In this document: one piece after another, positions 1 to 5,983 of the stretch
Layout of the letters: the number at the start of each line of letters is the position of its first letter
How positions within the stretch are numbered: the stretch's first letter is position 1
Assembly: GCA_003486025.1 (NCBI GenBank)
Contig: DNHA01000273.1
Coordinates: 6,280-17,031, forward strand
Reading direction: 5' to 3'
Length of the DNA: 10,752 bases
From: Micrococcaceae bacterium
GTDB lineage: Bacteria; Actinomycetota; Actinomycetes; Actinomycetales; Micrococcaceae
Position numbers and translations under genes: made by a program
Notes under the pieces: model-generated
The model's input: the letters and a program-made list of their open reading frames with translations, nothing else
The model's database searches: none
Told to the model about the DNA's origin: nothing

Positions 1-330
1 GCAGGAACTGCAGCCAAGTACTCAGGCGTTCCATACGTCTGGGGCGGCAACACTCCAAGCGGCTGGGATTGCTCCGGCTTCGTAAAGTATGTTTACGCGC
101 AGCACGGCATCAACATTGCCCGTGGCACCTCCGCGATTCTAGGCTCCGGCCAGTTCAAGCGCACCAGCAGCCCGAAGCCTGGCGATTTGGTGTTCCAGAA
201 CGGTGGCGGACACGTAGGAATCTACCTCGGTGGTGGCCAGATGATCGGTGCGCAGAACCCTACTGTCGATACCATGATTCACTCGGTAACACGCAACCCG
301 TTGTACGGGTACTACACCCTAGCTGGCTAA
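1..330 (+). CDS. NlpC/P60 (C40) cell-wall peptidase, C-terminal part, 5' end outside window
   Basis: The reading frame is open from base 1 and gives the last 109 residues of a protein cut by the window edge. It is an NlpC/P60 domain, the cysteine peptidase fold that cleaves stem peptides of peptidoglycan, normally outside the membrane. Visible landmarks are the YVWGG segment, the nucleophile Cys in DCSGF (visible residue 24), the PGDLVF strand (60-65) and the catalytic His in GGGHVGIYLG (residue 71). The third polar catalytic position, 12 residues after this His in RipA-type enzymes, is Gly here (MIGAQNP); this GAQNP variant also occurs in other C40 proteins as I remember them. The domain ends right at the C terminus, as is usual. 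The missing N-terminal part would be expected to carry a signal peptide and perhaps SH3, LysM or coiled-coil regions; none of that can be seen. A hairpin follows the stop codon, so this gene ends its transcript. Confidence 0.9.
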   Translation, partial: AGTAAKYSGVPYVWGGNTPSGWDCSGFVKYVYAQHGINIARGTSAILGSGQFKRTSSPKPGDLVFQNGGGHVGIYLGGGQMIGAQNPTVDTMIHSVTRNPLYGYYTLAG

Positions 331-341
331 ACAGCCTGCTC

Positions 342-386
342 CCATTGGCCATCGAACGTAGAGTTCGGTGGCCAATGGTCGTTTAA
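342..386 (+). terminator. Hairpin after the NlpC/P60 gene, probable terminator
   Basis: Bases 342-357 pair with 363-378 in a 16-bp stem (one G-T wobble) around a 5-base loop, starting 12 bases after the stop codon. The following tract (TCGTTTAAC) has only a short T run, so termination may be partial. The stem is too long and perfect to be chance, and its position fits a terminator. Confidence 0.65.
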
Positions 387-450
387 CACAGTGAACTCCA
401 CGCTACTTCGCGATGAAAATCAGCGAATATCTTCCTATCTTTAGCCCCGA

Positions 451-463
451 ATATGAAACATAT
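451..463. repeat. 13-base dyad ATATGAAACATAT upstream of the HNH gene
   Basis: ATATG and CATAT flank a 3-base AAA centre, about 95 bases upstream of the HNH start. A second perfect 12-base palindrome, GACGAGCTCGTC, lies at 495-506. Both are in the 225-base gap between the NlpC/P60 and HNH genes, where the HNH promoter must be, unless it is read through from upstream. They could be operator sites, but single short palindromes are common by chance. I see no convincing -35/-10 pair in the gap. Confidence 0.25.
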
Positions 464-555
464 CGCATAGGCTAACGGCAAGAGGACTAACCGAGACGAG
501 CTCGTCGTTATCAACTTCAAGTGATGCGTACGAATTCATTGAAGGAAGTATGCGC

Positions 556-1050
556 ATGAGAACGTTGGTTTTGAACGCAGGATTTGAGCCACTGGCCGTG
601 GTGACGTTTCGTAGAGCGCTTATCCTTGTGCTGACAGAAAAAGCAACGATCATCTTACAAGACGATGATTCACCGGTTCGAGGTACCGACAGAGAATTAC
701 CCCGACCCACCGTGATCGTGTTAAAACGATATGTGCGACGCCCCTACAGGAACATGATCCATGTGACCCGTAGGGGCGTTCTTCGTCGGGACCACTTTCG
801 TTGTGCATACTGTGGGAAAAATGCCAATACAATCGACCATGTGATCCCGCGCAGTAGGGGAGGACAGAACACCTGGGAAAACTTAGTAGCAGCGTGCCTG
901 TCATGCAATAGCCGCAAAGCCGACAAAATGCTCGCTCAGCTCGGTTGGCAATTGCTGCTCACACCACATCAGCCGCGAATGGGCGGACACCTGGTTTCCG
1001 GGCTAGAACATATTGACGCGTCGTGGAATCAATATCTTCATGCCAGCTAG
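556..1050 (+). CDS. HNH-family nuclease-like protein, conserved actinobacterial type
   Basis: A 164-residue protein with a single HNH (His-Me finger) domain. The N-terminal segment MRTLVLNAGFEPL is the signature of a small HNH protein found across actinobacteria. The core runs from about residue 75 to 122: CAYC (Cys83, Cys86) and CLSC (Cys114, Cys117) form the zinc site, DH (Asp94-His95) is the first HNH element, the middle Asn lies in the ENLV segment (Asn109), and CN (Asn118) occupies the final position. These residues are intact, so nuclease activity is plausible, but the biological target of this subfamily is not known to me. An ATG at 550 lies in the same frame, but GGAAG at 544-548 sits 7 bases before the ATG at 556 and only 1 base before 550; family homology also begins at 556. 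It is a single gene between a terminator-like hairpin and the ABC gene 66 bases downstream. No partner such as a methylase or phage terminase is nearby, which argues against a restriction or phage role. Confidence 0.88.
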   Translation: MRTLVLNAGFEPLAVVTFRRALILVLTEKATIILQDDDSPVRGTDRELPRPTVIVLKRYVRRPYRNMIHVTRRGVLRRDHFRCAYCGKNANTIDHVIPRSRGGQNTWENLVAACLSCNSRKADKMLAQLGWQLLLTPHQPRMGGHLVSGLEHIDASWNQYLHAS

Positions 1051-1062
1051 GAAATATCTACA

Positions 1063-1109
1063 CTCCGTGAGATGTTGAGACGTTAGTACTATCTGAACAA
1101 ATCACGGAG
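1063..1109 (+). promoter_or_regulatory. Dyad that can pair with the ABC transporter ribosome-binding site
   Basis: CTCCGTGA at 1063-1070 is an exact reverse complement of TCACGGAG at 1102-1109. The second arm contains most of the Shine-Dalgarno sequence GGAGG (1106-1110) of the ABC gene, so in mRNA the arms would form an 8-bp helix that hides the ribosome-binding site. The loop of 31 bases is long, and there is no evidence of a ligand or partner RNA. It could also be an operator or chance. Confidence 0.35.
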
Positions 1110-1116
1110 GTAACTT

Positions 1117-2994
1117 GTGAGCATGGAAGGCGCGGCGTGGAGCACGCTGTGGCAGCTGTCTAAAAGTGAGCAACGACGGGCGTATCGGCCCGATACCCCG
1201 GGACGCGTTTTTAGATTTGCACTTAGTTACAAAGCCAGACTCATAGTCTTCGTGATTTTCTCCGTATTTTCTGCAGCGATAGCAGTGATCACTCCGGTGC
1301 TCGCTGGACGCGTCGTGGACGCAATCGTGGGTCAGGGAAACTGGGCGACAATTCGCAATCTTGCCATTGCCATGGTGATAGTTGCTGTCTTCGACTCCGT
1401 TTTTGCAATGCTGGTCCGCTGGCAATCATCAACCCTCGGCGAACAGATCATCTATGACCTTCGTACGAAGGTGTTCGACCACGTACAAAAGATGCCGATC
1501 GCTTTCTTCGCACGGACAAGAACTGGTGCGCTGACATCACGGCTCAATTCAGATGTTATCGGCGCACAGGCTGCCTTCGCGGGAACGCTGTCAGGAATCG
1601 TCTCCAATGCGGTGGCGTTGGTGTTGACAGCGATCGTTATGTTCACGACTTCTTGGCAAGTTACCCTGCTGGCCTTGGTGCTGTTCCCAATTTTCTTGCT
1701 CCCGGCTCGACGTTTTGGTAAATCCTTGGCGGGCTTGCGCAAGGAGTCTGCGGATCTGAACGCCTCAATGAGCACACAGATGACCGAGCGCTTTTCGGCG
1801 CCGGGGGCGACACTGATCAAACTTTATGGCCGTCCGCACGAGGAGTCGGCGCAGTTTGGTCTGCGCGCCGCACGTGTTCGGGATATTGGTATCAAGATGA
1901 CCTTGCGGCAATTTGCGTTCGTCACGGTCCTGGGGTTCGTCGCGGCGCTGTCATTGGCCCTGGTGTACGGACTCGGTGGTTTTTACGCCCTGCGTGGAGA
2001 CATGGCCGCCGGCGACGTGGTGGTACTCGGAATGCTCATTATCCGGCTGTACACACCGCTCACCGGGCTTGCGAATGCGCGAGTGGAGATTACCAGCGCT
2101 TTGGTCAGCTTCGACCGGGTCTTCGAGGTACTGGATCTTGAACCGTTGATCAAGGATGCTCCAGATGCGATCGCTTTACCCAGCGAACCTGTGGCAGTGA
2201 AATTTGATCGAGTAACATTCGCATATCCAAGTGCCGAGGAAGTTTCCCTCGCATCGCTGGAGGAGACGGCGGTACTTGATGGGCGCGGTGGTGAGGAAAT
2301 TTTGCATGATATTTCCTTCCAGATTGAACCAGGGCAAACTGTGGCGCTTGTGGGTTCATCCGGTGCGGGTAAATCCACCATTGCTCAGCTGCTGGCTCGG
2401 CTCTACGATGTCCGAGGGGGAGCGATTACGCTCAATGGGCATGATCTACGCCATCTTAAGCTCGCGTCTCTTTATCACGAATTGGGGATGGTGACCCAAG
2501 ACGGTCATTTGCTTCATGAGACGGTACGTTCAAACCTGCTATTGGCCAACCCTGAAGCCGAGGAAGCACAGCTCTGGGCAGCTTTGGAAGACGCGCAGTT
2601 AAGAGCGCAGATCGAATCCCTGCCAGACGGGCTGGAAACGGTAGTCGGAGAACGCGGGTACCGTCTTTCGGGCGGGGAGCGTCAACGTATGACTATTGCT
2701 CGTATGATCCTGGCCAATCCAGGGCTGGTAATCCTGGACGAGGCCACTGCTGCTTTGGACTCCCGAAGTGAACTTGCAGTGCAACTGGCATTGAGCCGCG
2801 CTTTGGAAAACCGTACAGCATTAGTGATCGCCCACCGCTTGTCTACTATCCGCCAGGCGGACCAAATCCTTGTGATTGATGGTGGGCGAATTGTCGAACG
2901 AGGCACTCATCTCAGCTTGCTAGGCGAAAACGGTGCCTACGCAAAGTTTTATCAGACACAGTTCAGCTCTGACCACGGTGCGCAACCTCAGTAG
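1117..2994 (+). CDS. ABC transporter, fused membrane and ATPase domains (exporter type)
   Basis: A 625-residue half-transporter of the LmrA/MsbA/BmrA architecture that would work as a dimer in the cytoplasmic membrane. Residues ~30-330 form the six-helix membrane domain; the first helix begins near residue 36 (YKARLIVFVIFSVFSAAIAV). The ATPase domain follows with all motifs intact: A-loop Tyr370, Walker A GSSGAGKST (413-421), Q-loop Gln461, signature LSGGERQ (517-523), Walker B with Asp541 and catalytic Glu542, and switch His573. Between the A-loop and Walker A there is an extra acidic stretch of about 25 residues (roughly 372-397, including SLASLEE); I recall a similar insertion in related actinobacterial exporters. 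The start is GTG at 1117, with GGAGG six bases upstream; the ATG two codons later is too far from it. Substrate is not predictable: lipids, peptides or drugs are all possible. A single gene rather than an adjacent pair suggests a homodimer. Confidence 0.93.
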   Translation: MSMEGAAWSTLWQLSKSEQRRAYRPDTPGRVFRFALSYKARLIVFVIFSVFSAAIAVITPVLAGRVVDAIVGQGNWATIRNLAIAMVIVAVFDSVFAMLVRWQSSTLGEQIIYDLRTKVFDHVQKMPIAFFARTRTGALTSRLNSDVIGAQAAFAGTLSGIVSNAVALVLTAIVMFTTSWQVTLLALVLFPIFLLPARRFGKSLAGLRKESADLNASMSTQMTERFSAPGATLIKLYGRPHEESAQFGLRAARVRDIGIKMTLRQFAFVTVLGFVAALSLALVYGLGGFYALRGDMAAGDVVVLGMLIIRLYTPLTGLANARVEITSALVSFDRVFEVLDLEPLIKDAPDAIALPSEPVAVKFDRVTFAYPSAEEVSLASLEETAVLDGRGGEEILHDISFQIEPGQTVALVGSSGAGKSTIAQLLARLYDVRGGAITLNGHDLRHLKLASLYHELGMVTQDGHLLHETVRSNLLLANPEAEEAQLWAALEDAQLRAQIESLPDGLETVVGERGYRLSGGERQRMTIARMILANPGLVILDEATAALDSRSELAVQLALSRALENRTALVIAHRLSTIRQADQILVIDGGRIVERGTHLSLLGENGAYAKFYQTQFSSDHGAQPQ

Positions 2995-3042
2995 AATCTA
3001 TCGGTCAAAGTGCCCACGGCATCGATGCGCAATGCGTTAGGC

Positions 3043-3072
3043 ATTTCATCATTTGGAAATCGTGGATGAAAT
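3043..3072. repeat. Dyad between the convergent ABC and Nudix genes
   Basis: ATTTCATC (3043-3050) and GATGAAAT (3065-3072) are exact inverted arms 14 bases apart, in the 77-base gap where the two convergent genes meet; the last base touches the Nudix stop codon. It may act as a weak bidirectional transcription end, but the stem is AT-rich and no T run follows on either strand. Confidence 0.3.
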
Positions 3073-3491
3073 TAGGCACCAAGGTCGTGGGTGTTGGCCA
3101 ACAGCGCAGGTAAGACGTGTTCTTTCAACAGCGGAGCAATATCGTCACGCAATAGTGCATCCCGCGGATCAATCCACAAGAGCTCCTCGAGTTCGGCTAA
3201 GGGTTCGGGTGAACCATTAAATCTTGCGGCGAATAAATAAGCTTGGATTGACGTATCCTCTTCATTCGCCGCAGGACCGTTCCACTCTCCATATGGTTCG
3301 AGGTCCTTTACATCAAATTTCACGCCTAATTCTTCGAAAACTTCACGCATTACGGTTTCTATAGGTGTTTCGCCGTGTTCTGGTTTCCCGCCAGGTTGCA
3401 TGAATTTTGATGTTCCGCGCTTGCGGACTAGGAGTATTTGTCCTTGGTCGTTGATTAAACACGCTGCCGAAATAGTTAAAGTTTTCATCAT
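3072..3491 (-). CDS. Nudix hydrolase (MutT-like)
   Basis: A 139-residue Nudix protein. The Nudix box, pattern GX5EX7REUXEEXGU, is complete at residues 35-57: Gly35, Glu41, then REVFEELGV at 49-57, with the metal-binding glutamates in place. Ahead of it, LLVRKRGTSKFMQPGG is the usual strand leading into the box. The family hydrolyses nucleoside diphosphates linked to another group (damaged dNTPs, sugar nucleotides, NAD-type or Ap4A-type compounds); nothing here fixes the substrate. The start is uncertain. The conserved part begins at MKTLTIS (ATG at 3488 or the adjacent ATG at 3491), while the frame stays open to an ATG at 3521. No Shine-Dalgarno sequence precedes any of them, but a promoter-like pair places the predicted RNA start on the ATG at 3491, so a leaderless message is preferred. 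It converges with the ABC gene and diverges from the ROK gene. Confidence 0.88.
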   Translation of the reverse strand: MMKTLTISAACLINDQGQILLVRKRGTSKFMQPGGKPEHGETPIETVMREVFEELGVKFDVKDLEPYGEWNGPAANEEDTSIQAYLFAARFNGSPEPLAELEELLWIDPRDALLRDDIAPLLKEHVLPALLANTHDLGA

Positions 3492-3497
3492 CAAAAC

Positions 3498-3526
3498 ACA
3501 ATATCGCGTGTGAAAACGCATGACCA
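3498..3526 (-). promoter_or_regulatory. Candidate promoter of the Nudix gene (leaderless)
   Basis: On the minus strand, TGGTCA (3526-3521) and TATTGT (3503-3498) are separated by 17 bases, and the ATG at 3491 begins 7 bases after the -10. That spacing would start the RNA on or beside the start codon, consistent with the lack of a ribosome-binding site. Both hexamers are imperfect matches to sigma-70-type consensus. Confidence 0.4.
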
Positions 3527-3549
3527 GTGGTAACGTGCATTATTGGATC

Positions 3550-3632
3550 TCCAACGTTTTTAGTTGAGAGACACGATGATTCGACAACTCGCAGTTTCGA
3601 ATCATGTGTCGAATTCTTGGCGGTACGTTGGA
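3550..3632. promoter_or_regulatory. Nested dyads in the Nudix/ROK divergent region, candidate operator
   Basis: ATGATTCGA (3576-3584) and TCGAATCAT (3597-3605) are exact inverted arms 12 bases apart. A second exact pair, TCCAACGT (3550-3557) and ACGTTGGA (3625-3632), is centred on nearly the same point (about 3591). A third copy of the core, TGTCGAAT (3607-3614), mirrors ATTCGACA (3579-3586). This cluster lies between the two divergent starts, where a regulator controlling both would bind. ROK regulators commonly bind such dyads and often control their own gene, so autoregulation is a reasonable inference, not a demonstration. Confidence 0.45.
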
Positions 3633-3676
3633 ATGGAGAGATCGATCCATCAACTTTATAGATCTATGGAGCTTTA

Positions 3677-4906
3677 ATGCGACGGGGTACAAACTTAGGC
3701 CGCCTAGGCGATTTTAATCAGGCGGTAATTCTAGAGTCCATCCGACGAGCCCCAGACGGCATCAGCCGTGTGGAGCTTGCAGGTTCGACTGGACTTTCAC
3801 CACAGACAATCTCAAACGTAGTGCGTCGCCTGCTTGATGATGGCATTGTCCGCGAAGACCGCACCATCGTTTCCGGACCAGGCAAACCACGTACCGTTCT
3901 TGAGCTAGAGGGAAACCGCCTAGTTTCTATCGGTATTCACCTTGACCCTAGCGTTCTGACCTTTGTAGCGATGAATCTGCGTGGAGAGGTCCTGCGTGAG
4001 CGCAGCATCGATCTGCCAAACCTTGAGGTAGCTACCGAGACCATCCAGCTGATGGCTGACACCGTCAAGGAACTGATCGCCGAGATTCGCATACCTAAAA
4101 AGCACATCGTCGGTGTGGGTATCGCCGTGCCAGGGCCGGTCAACGTTGAAGACGGCGTGGTACTAAACCCGCCGCTACTGGACGGTTGGGCAGACGTTGA
4201 GCTGGTAACTCCGTTGCGTAAGCTGTTGCGCTTGCAGGTCATCATCGAGAAAGACACCATCGCTTCCGCTGTCGGCGAGCTGTGGCAGTCCAAGGAAGAG
4301 AAGTCTGATGACTTCGTCTTCGTCTACTGCGGACATGGATTTGGTGCAGGCATTGTCATCGATGGCGAAGTCCACCACGGATCAAGCAATAACGCCGGCG
4401 AAATTGGGCACTTCTCCACGGGGCAGAAGTCGGTTACCTGCGAAGAATGCGGTGCGGATGACTGCTTGGCCGCAGGCACCTCATACGAGTTCATGGCCGC
4501 ACAGGCCAAGGAGCGCGGCCTGAAATTGCCTTCTTACGAGATCATGGGCCCAGAGCAGCGCTCAGAGGGCCTGAACCGGCTCACCGAACTTGCTTTGGAA
4601 GGCAACACCGTCGCCAAGGAACTTATCGTAGAGTCGATGGTTCGCGTTGGTGAAGTTGCCGGTCAGTTGGCAAACGCACTAGACGTAAGCGAAGTTGTTT
4701 TTGGCGGCCCACAGTGGGACAAGGTACGCGAGCTAGTCTCCGACGACGTTGATGCGGCCGTAAAGCGTCGCTTTGGCCTACGCGGAGTGCACGAGCTTGG
4801 TACTCGAAGCTCAACTCTTGGCTCGCAGGTCGGTGCAATTGGCGGCGCATGCGTAGTCATGGATGCCTCACTTTCACCGAAGGCCACCGCGTTGCTATTG
4901 CGCTAG
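3677..4906 (+). CDS. ROK-family transcriptional regulator
   Basis: A 409-residue protein with a winged helix-turn-helix at about residues 15-60 (ISRVELAGSTGLSPQTISNV is the helix-turn-helix) followed by a ROK sugar-kinase-like domain. Phosphate-binding signatures are visible: GVGIAVPG (146-153) and GHGFGAG (219-225). The kinase catalytic base position is Asp193, but in an EKD context rather than the usual ND. The ROK metal motif is altered: His245 in NAGEIGH is kept, while the cysteines are C-E-E-C-G-A-D-D-C (Cys255, Cys258, Cys263), a CxxC spacing instead of the common CxCGxxGC. NagC/Mlc/XylR-type relatives bind DNA and release it on binding a sugar or sugar phosphate. No sugar transport or catabolic gene is in the window, so its targets may be distant. 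GGAG at 3668-3671 precedes the ATG by five bases and overlaps a 10-base palindrome, ATAGATCTAT (3658-3667). A strong terminator 16 bases downstream makes the gene monocistronic. Confidence 0.92.
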   Translation: MRRGTNLGRLGDFNQAVILESIRRAPDGISRVELAGSTGLSPQTISNVVRRLLDDGIVREDRTIVSGPGKPRTVLELEGNRLVSIGIHLDPSVLTFVAMNLRGEVLRERSIDLPNLEVATETIQLMADTVKELIAEIRIPKKHIVGVGIAVPGPVNVEDGVVLNPPLLDGWADVELVTPLRKLLRLQVIIEKDTIASAVGELWQSKEEKSDDFVFVYCGHGFGAGIVIDGEVHHGSSNNAGEIGHFSTGQKSVTCEECGADDCLAAGTSYEFMAAQAKERGLKLPSYEIMGPEQRSEGLNRLTELALEGNTVAKELIVESMVRVGEVAGQLANALDVSEVVFGGPQWDKVRELVSDDVDAAVKRRFGLRGVHELGTRSSTLGSQVGAIGGACVVMDASLSPKATALLLR

Positions 4907-4922
4907 GTTTTCCGCAAGACTC

Positions 4923-4969
4923 AAGACTGTGGTTCCCTTCCTACGCGGAAGGGAACCACAGTCTTTTTT
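4923..4969 (+). terminator. Strong rho-independent terminator of the ROK gene
   Basis: A perfect 19-bp stem, 4923-4941 with 4947-4965, encloses a 5-base loop (TACGC) and runs into six T residues (4964-4969). It begins 17 bases after the ROK stop codon. The A-rich upstream side is only a short AA at the stem base, so it acts mainly on plus-strand transcription. Confidence 0.95.
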
Positions 4970-5145
4970 AAAGAGAGGCAAGATTTCCGATTAATCACTT
5001 GCTAATTAGCAGCTAAATCACCGAAAACTGCAGTGTTCGCCAGACAACGCGAAGTAGTGGCCTTGGAAATTCATTTAAGAGACCATCGCCGAAAAAGAAA
5101 ACCGACGACTGCCCGCTACGGTTGGGGAAGCCTCGGTATTCTATG
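4970..5145. other. Gap between ROK terminator and tRNA, no gene seen
   Basis: This stretch contains no convincing coding frame. It holds a 10-base palindrome, GCTAATTAGC, at 5001-5010 and the probable tRNA 3' terminator at 5090-5123. AT content is higher in its left half. Nothing here resembles an attachment site or integrase remnant, although it flanks a tRNA gene. Confidence 0.5.
5090..5123 (-). terminator. Possible terminator of the tRNA-Arg transcript
   Basis: Reading the minus strand away from the tRNA, AACCG (5123-5119) can pair with CGGTT (5104-5100), followed directly by the T-rich run TTCTTTTTC. The stem is only 5 bp with a 14-base loop, so this is suggestive; the U-rich tail and position 23 bases after the tRNA are the better evidence. 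Confidence 0.4.
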
Positions 5146-5222
5146 TGGTGCCCCTGAGCGGAATTGAACCGCTGGCCTACCCTTTAGGAGAGGGTCGCTC
5201 TATCCAACTGAGCTACAGAGGC
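5146..5222 (-). tRNA. tRNA-Arg (anticodon CCU)
   Basis: The minus strand folds into a full 77-base cloverleaf with encoded CCA. Acceptor arm GCCTCTG pairs with CAGGGGC (one G-T pair), the D arm is GCTC/GAGC, the anticodon stem is ACCCT/AGGGT around the loop CTCCTAA, and the T arm is AGCGG-TTCAATT-CCGCT. The anticodon CCT (plus-strand 5186-5188) reads AGG arginine codons. A TAGGAT hexamer at 5255-5250 on the minus strand could be its -10 element, giving a short 5' leader that contains the hairpin GGCGC-TTA-GCGCC (5238-5226). I see no good -35 at the right distance, so it may instead be processed from a transcript reading through the membrane-protein gene upstream. Confidence 0.97.
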
Positions 5223-5284
5223 GAAGGCGCTAAGCGCCACATCAACACTATCCTACAAGGAAGTTGATGGTGAATTTTTCATGA

Positions 5285-5920
5285 TTATTGGTTACGTACT
5301 TCGGCCATTTTATTTATCAGCGCCTTATTCGCCCGGCGAGCTCCGAGGCCAATGATCAGCGCCGCTGTGATAAATAGCGTTACCCATCGGATGGTGGTCA
5401 GTACCGAAGCCAGGGCAACCGTCCCATCATTGAGATCTGTGCCAAATAGTGAGTCAATGGCGAAATTCTCCCATAAATCCGTGACTGCGAAGAGCAGCGG
5501 TGCAGCCCAGGCGAGCCAGCGCATCTGACGATTCGGGATCCAGCGAATAAAAATTAGCATGGAGAACAAAGCGGTCAAGAGAGGGAACAGCAACCCAGCA
5601 GTCTTGTGAAGATAGTTCAGTTGACCGGTGGCATCTGCATCCATGGCCCCGCGCAGTGCCTCAATGTCAGCGACGGTATAGCCAAAGACGCGCTGGTCAG
5701 GCATGGTGAGTCCATTGCTGAGGTCGGTCATCTGGTGCATTACCAGCAAGTGGTAGTAGACAAAGAGGAACGCACAGGTGACTAGACCCGCCGTGATGAG
5801 CAGCATTGGGTTTGATGAGGATTCGCGTTTCTGCGCAGCCACTTGCATTCCCCTGACCTGATGATCTTGGAACTGCGAGGACTTCCGATACTCTTTACTC
5901 TTCTTAACGTTCTTTGCCAT
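5285..5920 (-). CDS. Four-helix membrane protein of unknown function
   Basis: About 211 residues. The N-terminal ~35 residues are cytoplasmic-looking and strongly basic (KNVKKSKEYRK). Four hydrophobic segments follow: about 38-60, 107-127, 134-151 and 176-193, with a hydrophilic loop of some 45 residues after the first that contains FGYTVADIEALRGAM. The C terminus is again basic (ARRANKALINK), so both ends should face the cytoplasm. I recall actinobacterial hypothetical proteins with a similar GY-x-x-x-D-x-x-x-L loop before a membrane segment, but no function. The frame is open further upstream to 6097, which would overlap the pcrA coding region and add non-matching sequence. I chose ATG at 5920: GGAGG lies only two bases before it, and a CATAAT -10-like element ends 7 bases before it, which fits a leaderless message. 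The ATG at 5929 is the alternative. It diverges from pcrA across a 63-base gap and lies upstream of the tRNA gene. Confidence 0.75.
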   Translation of the reverse strand: MAKNVKKSKEYRKSSQFQDHQVRGMQVAAQKRESSSNPMLLITAGLVTCAFLFVYYHLLVMHQMTDLSNGLTMPDQRVFGYTVADIEALRGAMDADATGQLNYLHKTAGLLFPLLTALFSMLIFIRWIPNRQMRWLAWAAPLLFAVTDLWENFAIDSLFGTDLNDGTVALASVLTTIRWVTLFITAALIIGLGARRANKALINKMAEVRNQ

Positions 5921-5968
5921 ACCCTCCATTATGCCGGGTAGTTCAGCGAAACCGTCGTAGAGCCCACG

Positions 5969-5983
5969 TAGACTGACTACACC
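5969..5983 (+). promoter_or_regulatory. Candidate -10 region of pcrA, near-leaderless
   Basis: TAGACT at 5969-5974 matches the actinobacterial -10 pattern TANNNT and ends 9 bases before the pcrA ATG. No Shine-Dalgarno sequence exists before this ATG (the bases are CTACACC). No good -35 is visible at 16-18 bases upstream, and the region is shared with the divergent membrane-protein gene's CATAAT element at 5933-5928 on the other strand. Confidence 0.3.

Noticed and set aside
69..386. Open frame of 105 codons on the plus strand overlapping the NlpC/P60 gene
   Set aside because: It is out of frame with the clear NlpC/P60 domain, rich in Arg/Trp/His as shadow frames are, and runs into the terminator hairpin.
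3343..3540. 65-codon minus-strand frame with GGAG eight bases before its ATG, overlapping the Nudix 5' end
   Set aside because: It is in a different frame from the Nudix domain and its translation resembles nothing known. A frameshift joining it to the Nudix protein was considered, but the Nudix protein is already complete from the ATG at 3491.
5240..5269. Inverted repeat CATCAAC / GTTGATG as terminator of the membrane-protein gene
   Set aside because: The 7-bp arms have a 16-base loop and no T run on the minus strand, and the region overlaps the possible tRNA promoter; too weak to call.
4970..5285. tRNA-Arg as an integration site for a genomic island
   Set aside because: No integrase gene, no direct repeat of the tRNA 3' end and no composition change are visible on either side; the neighbours are core genes.
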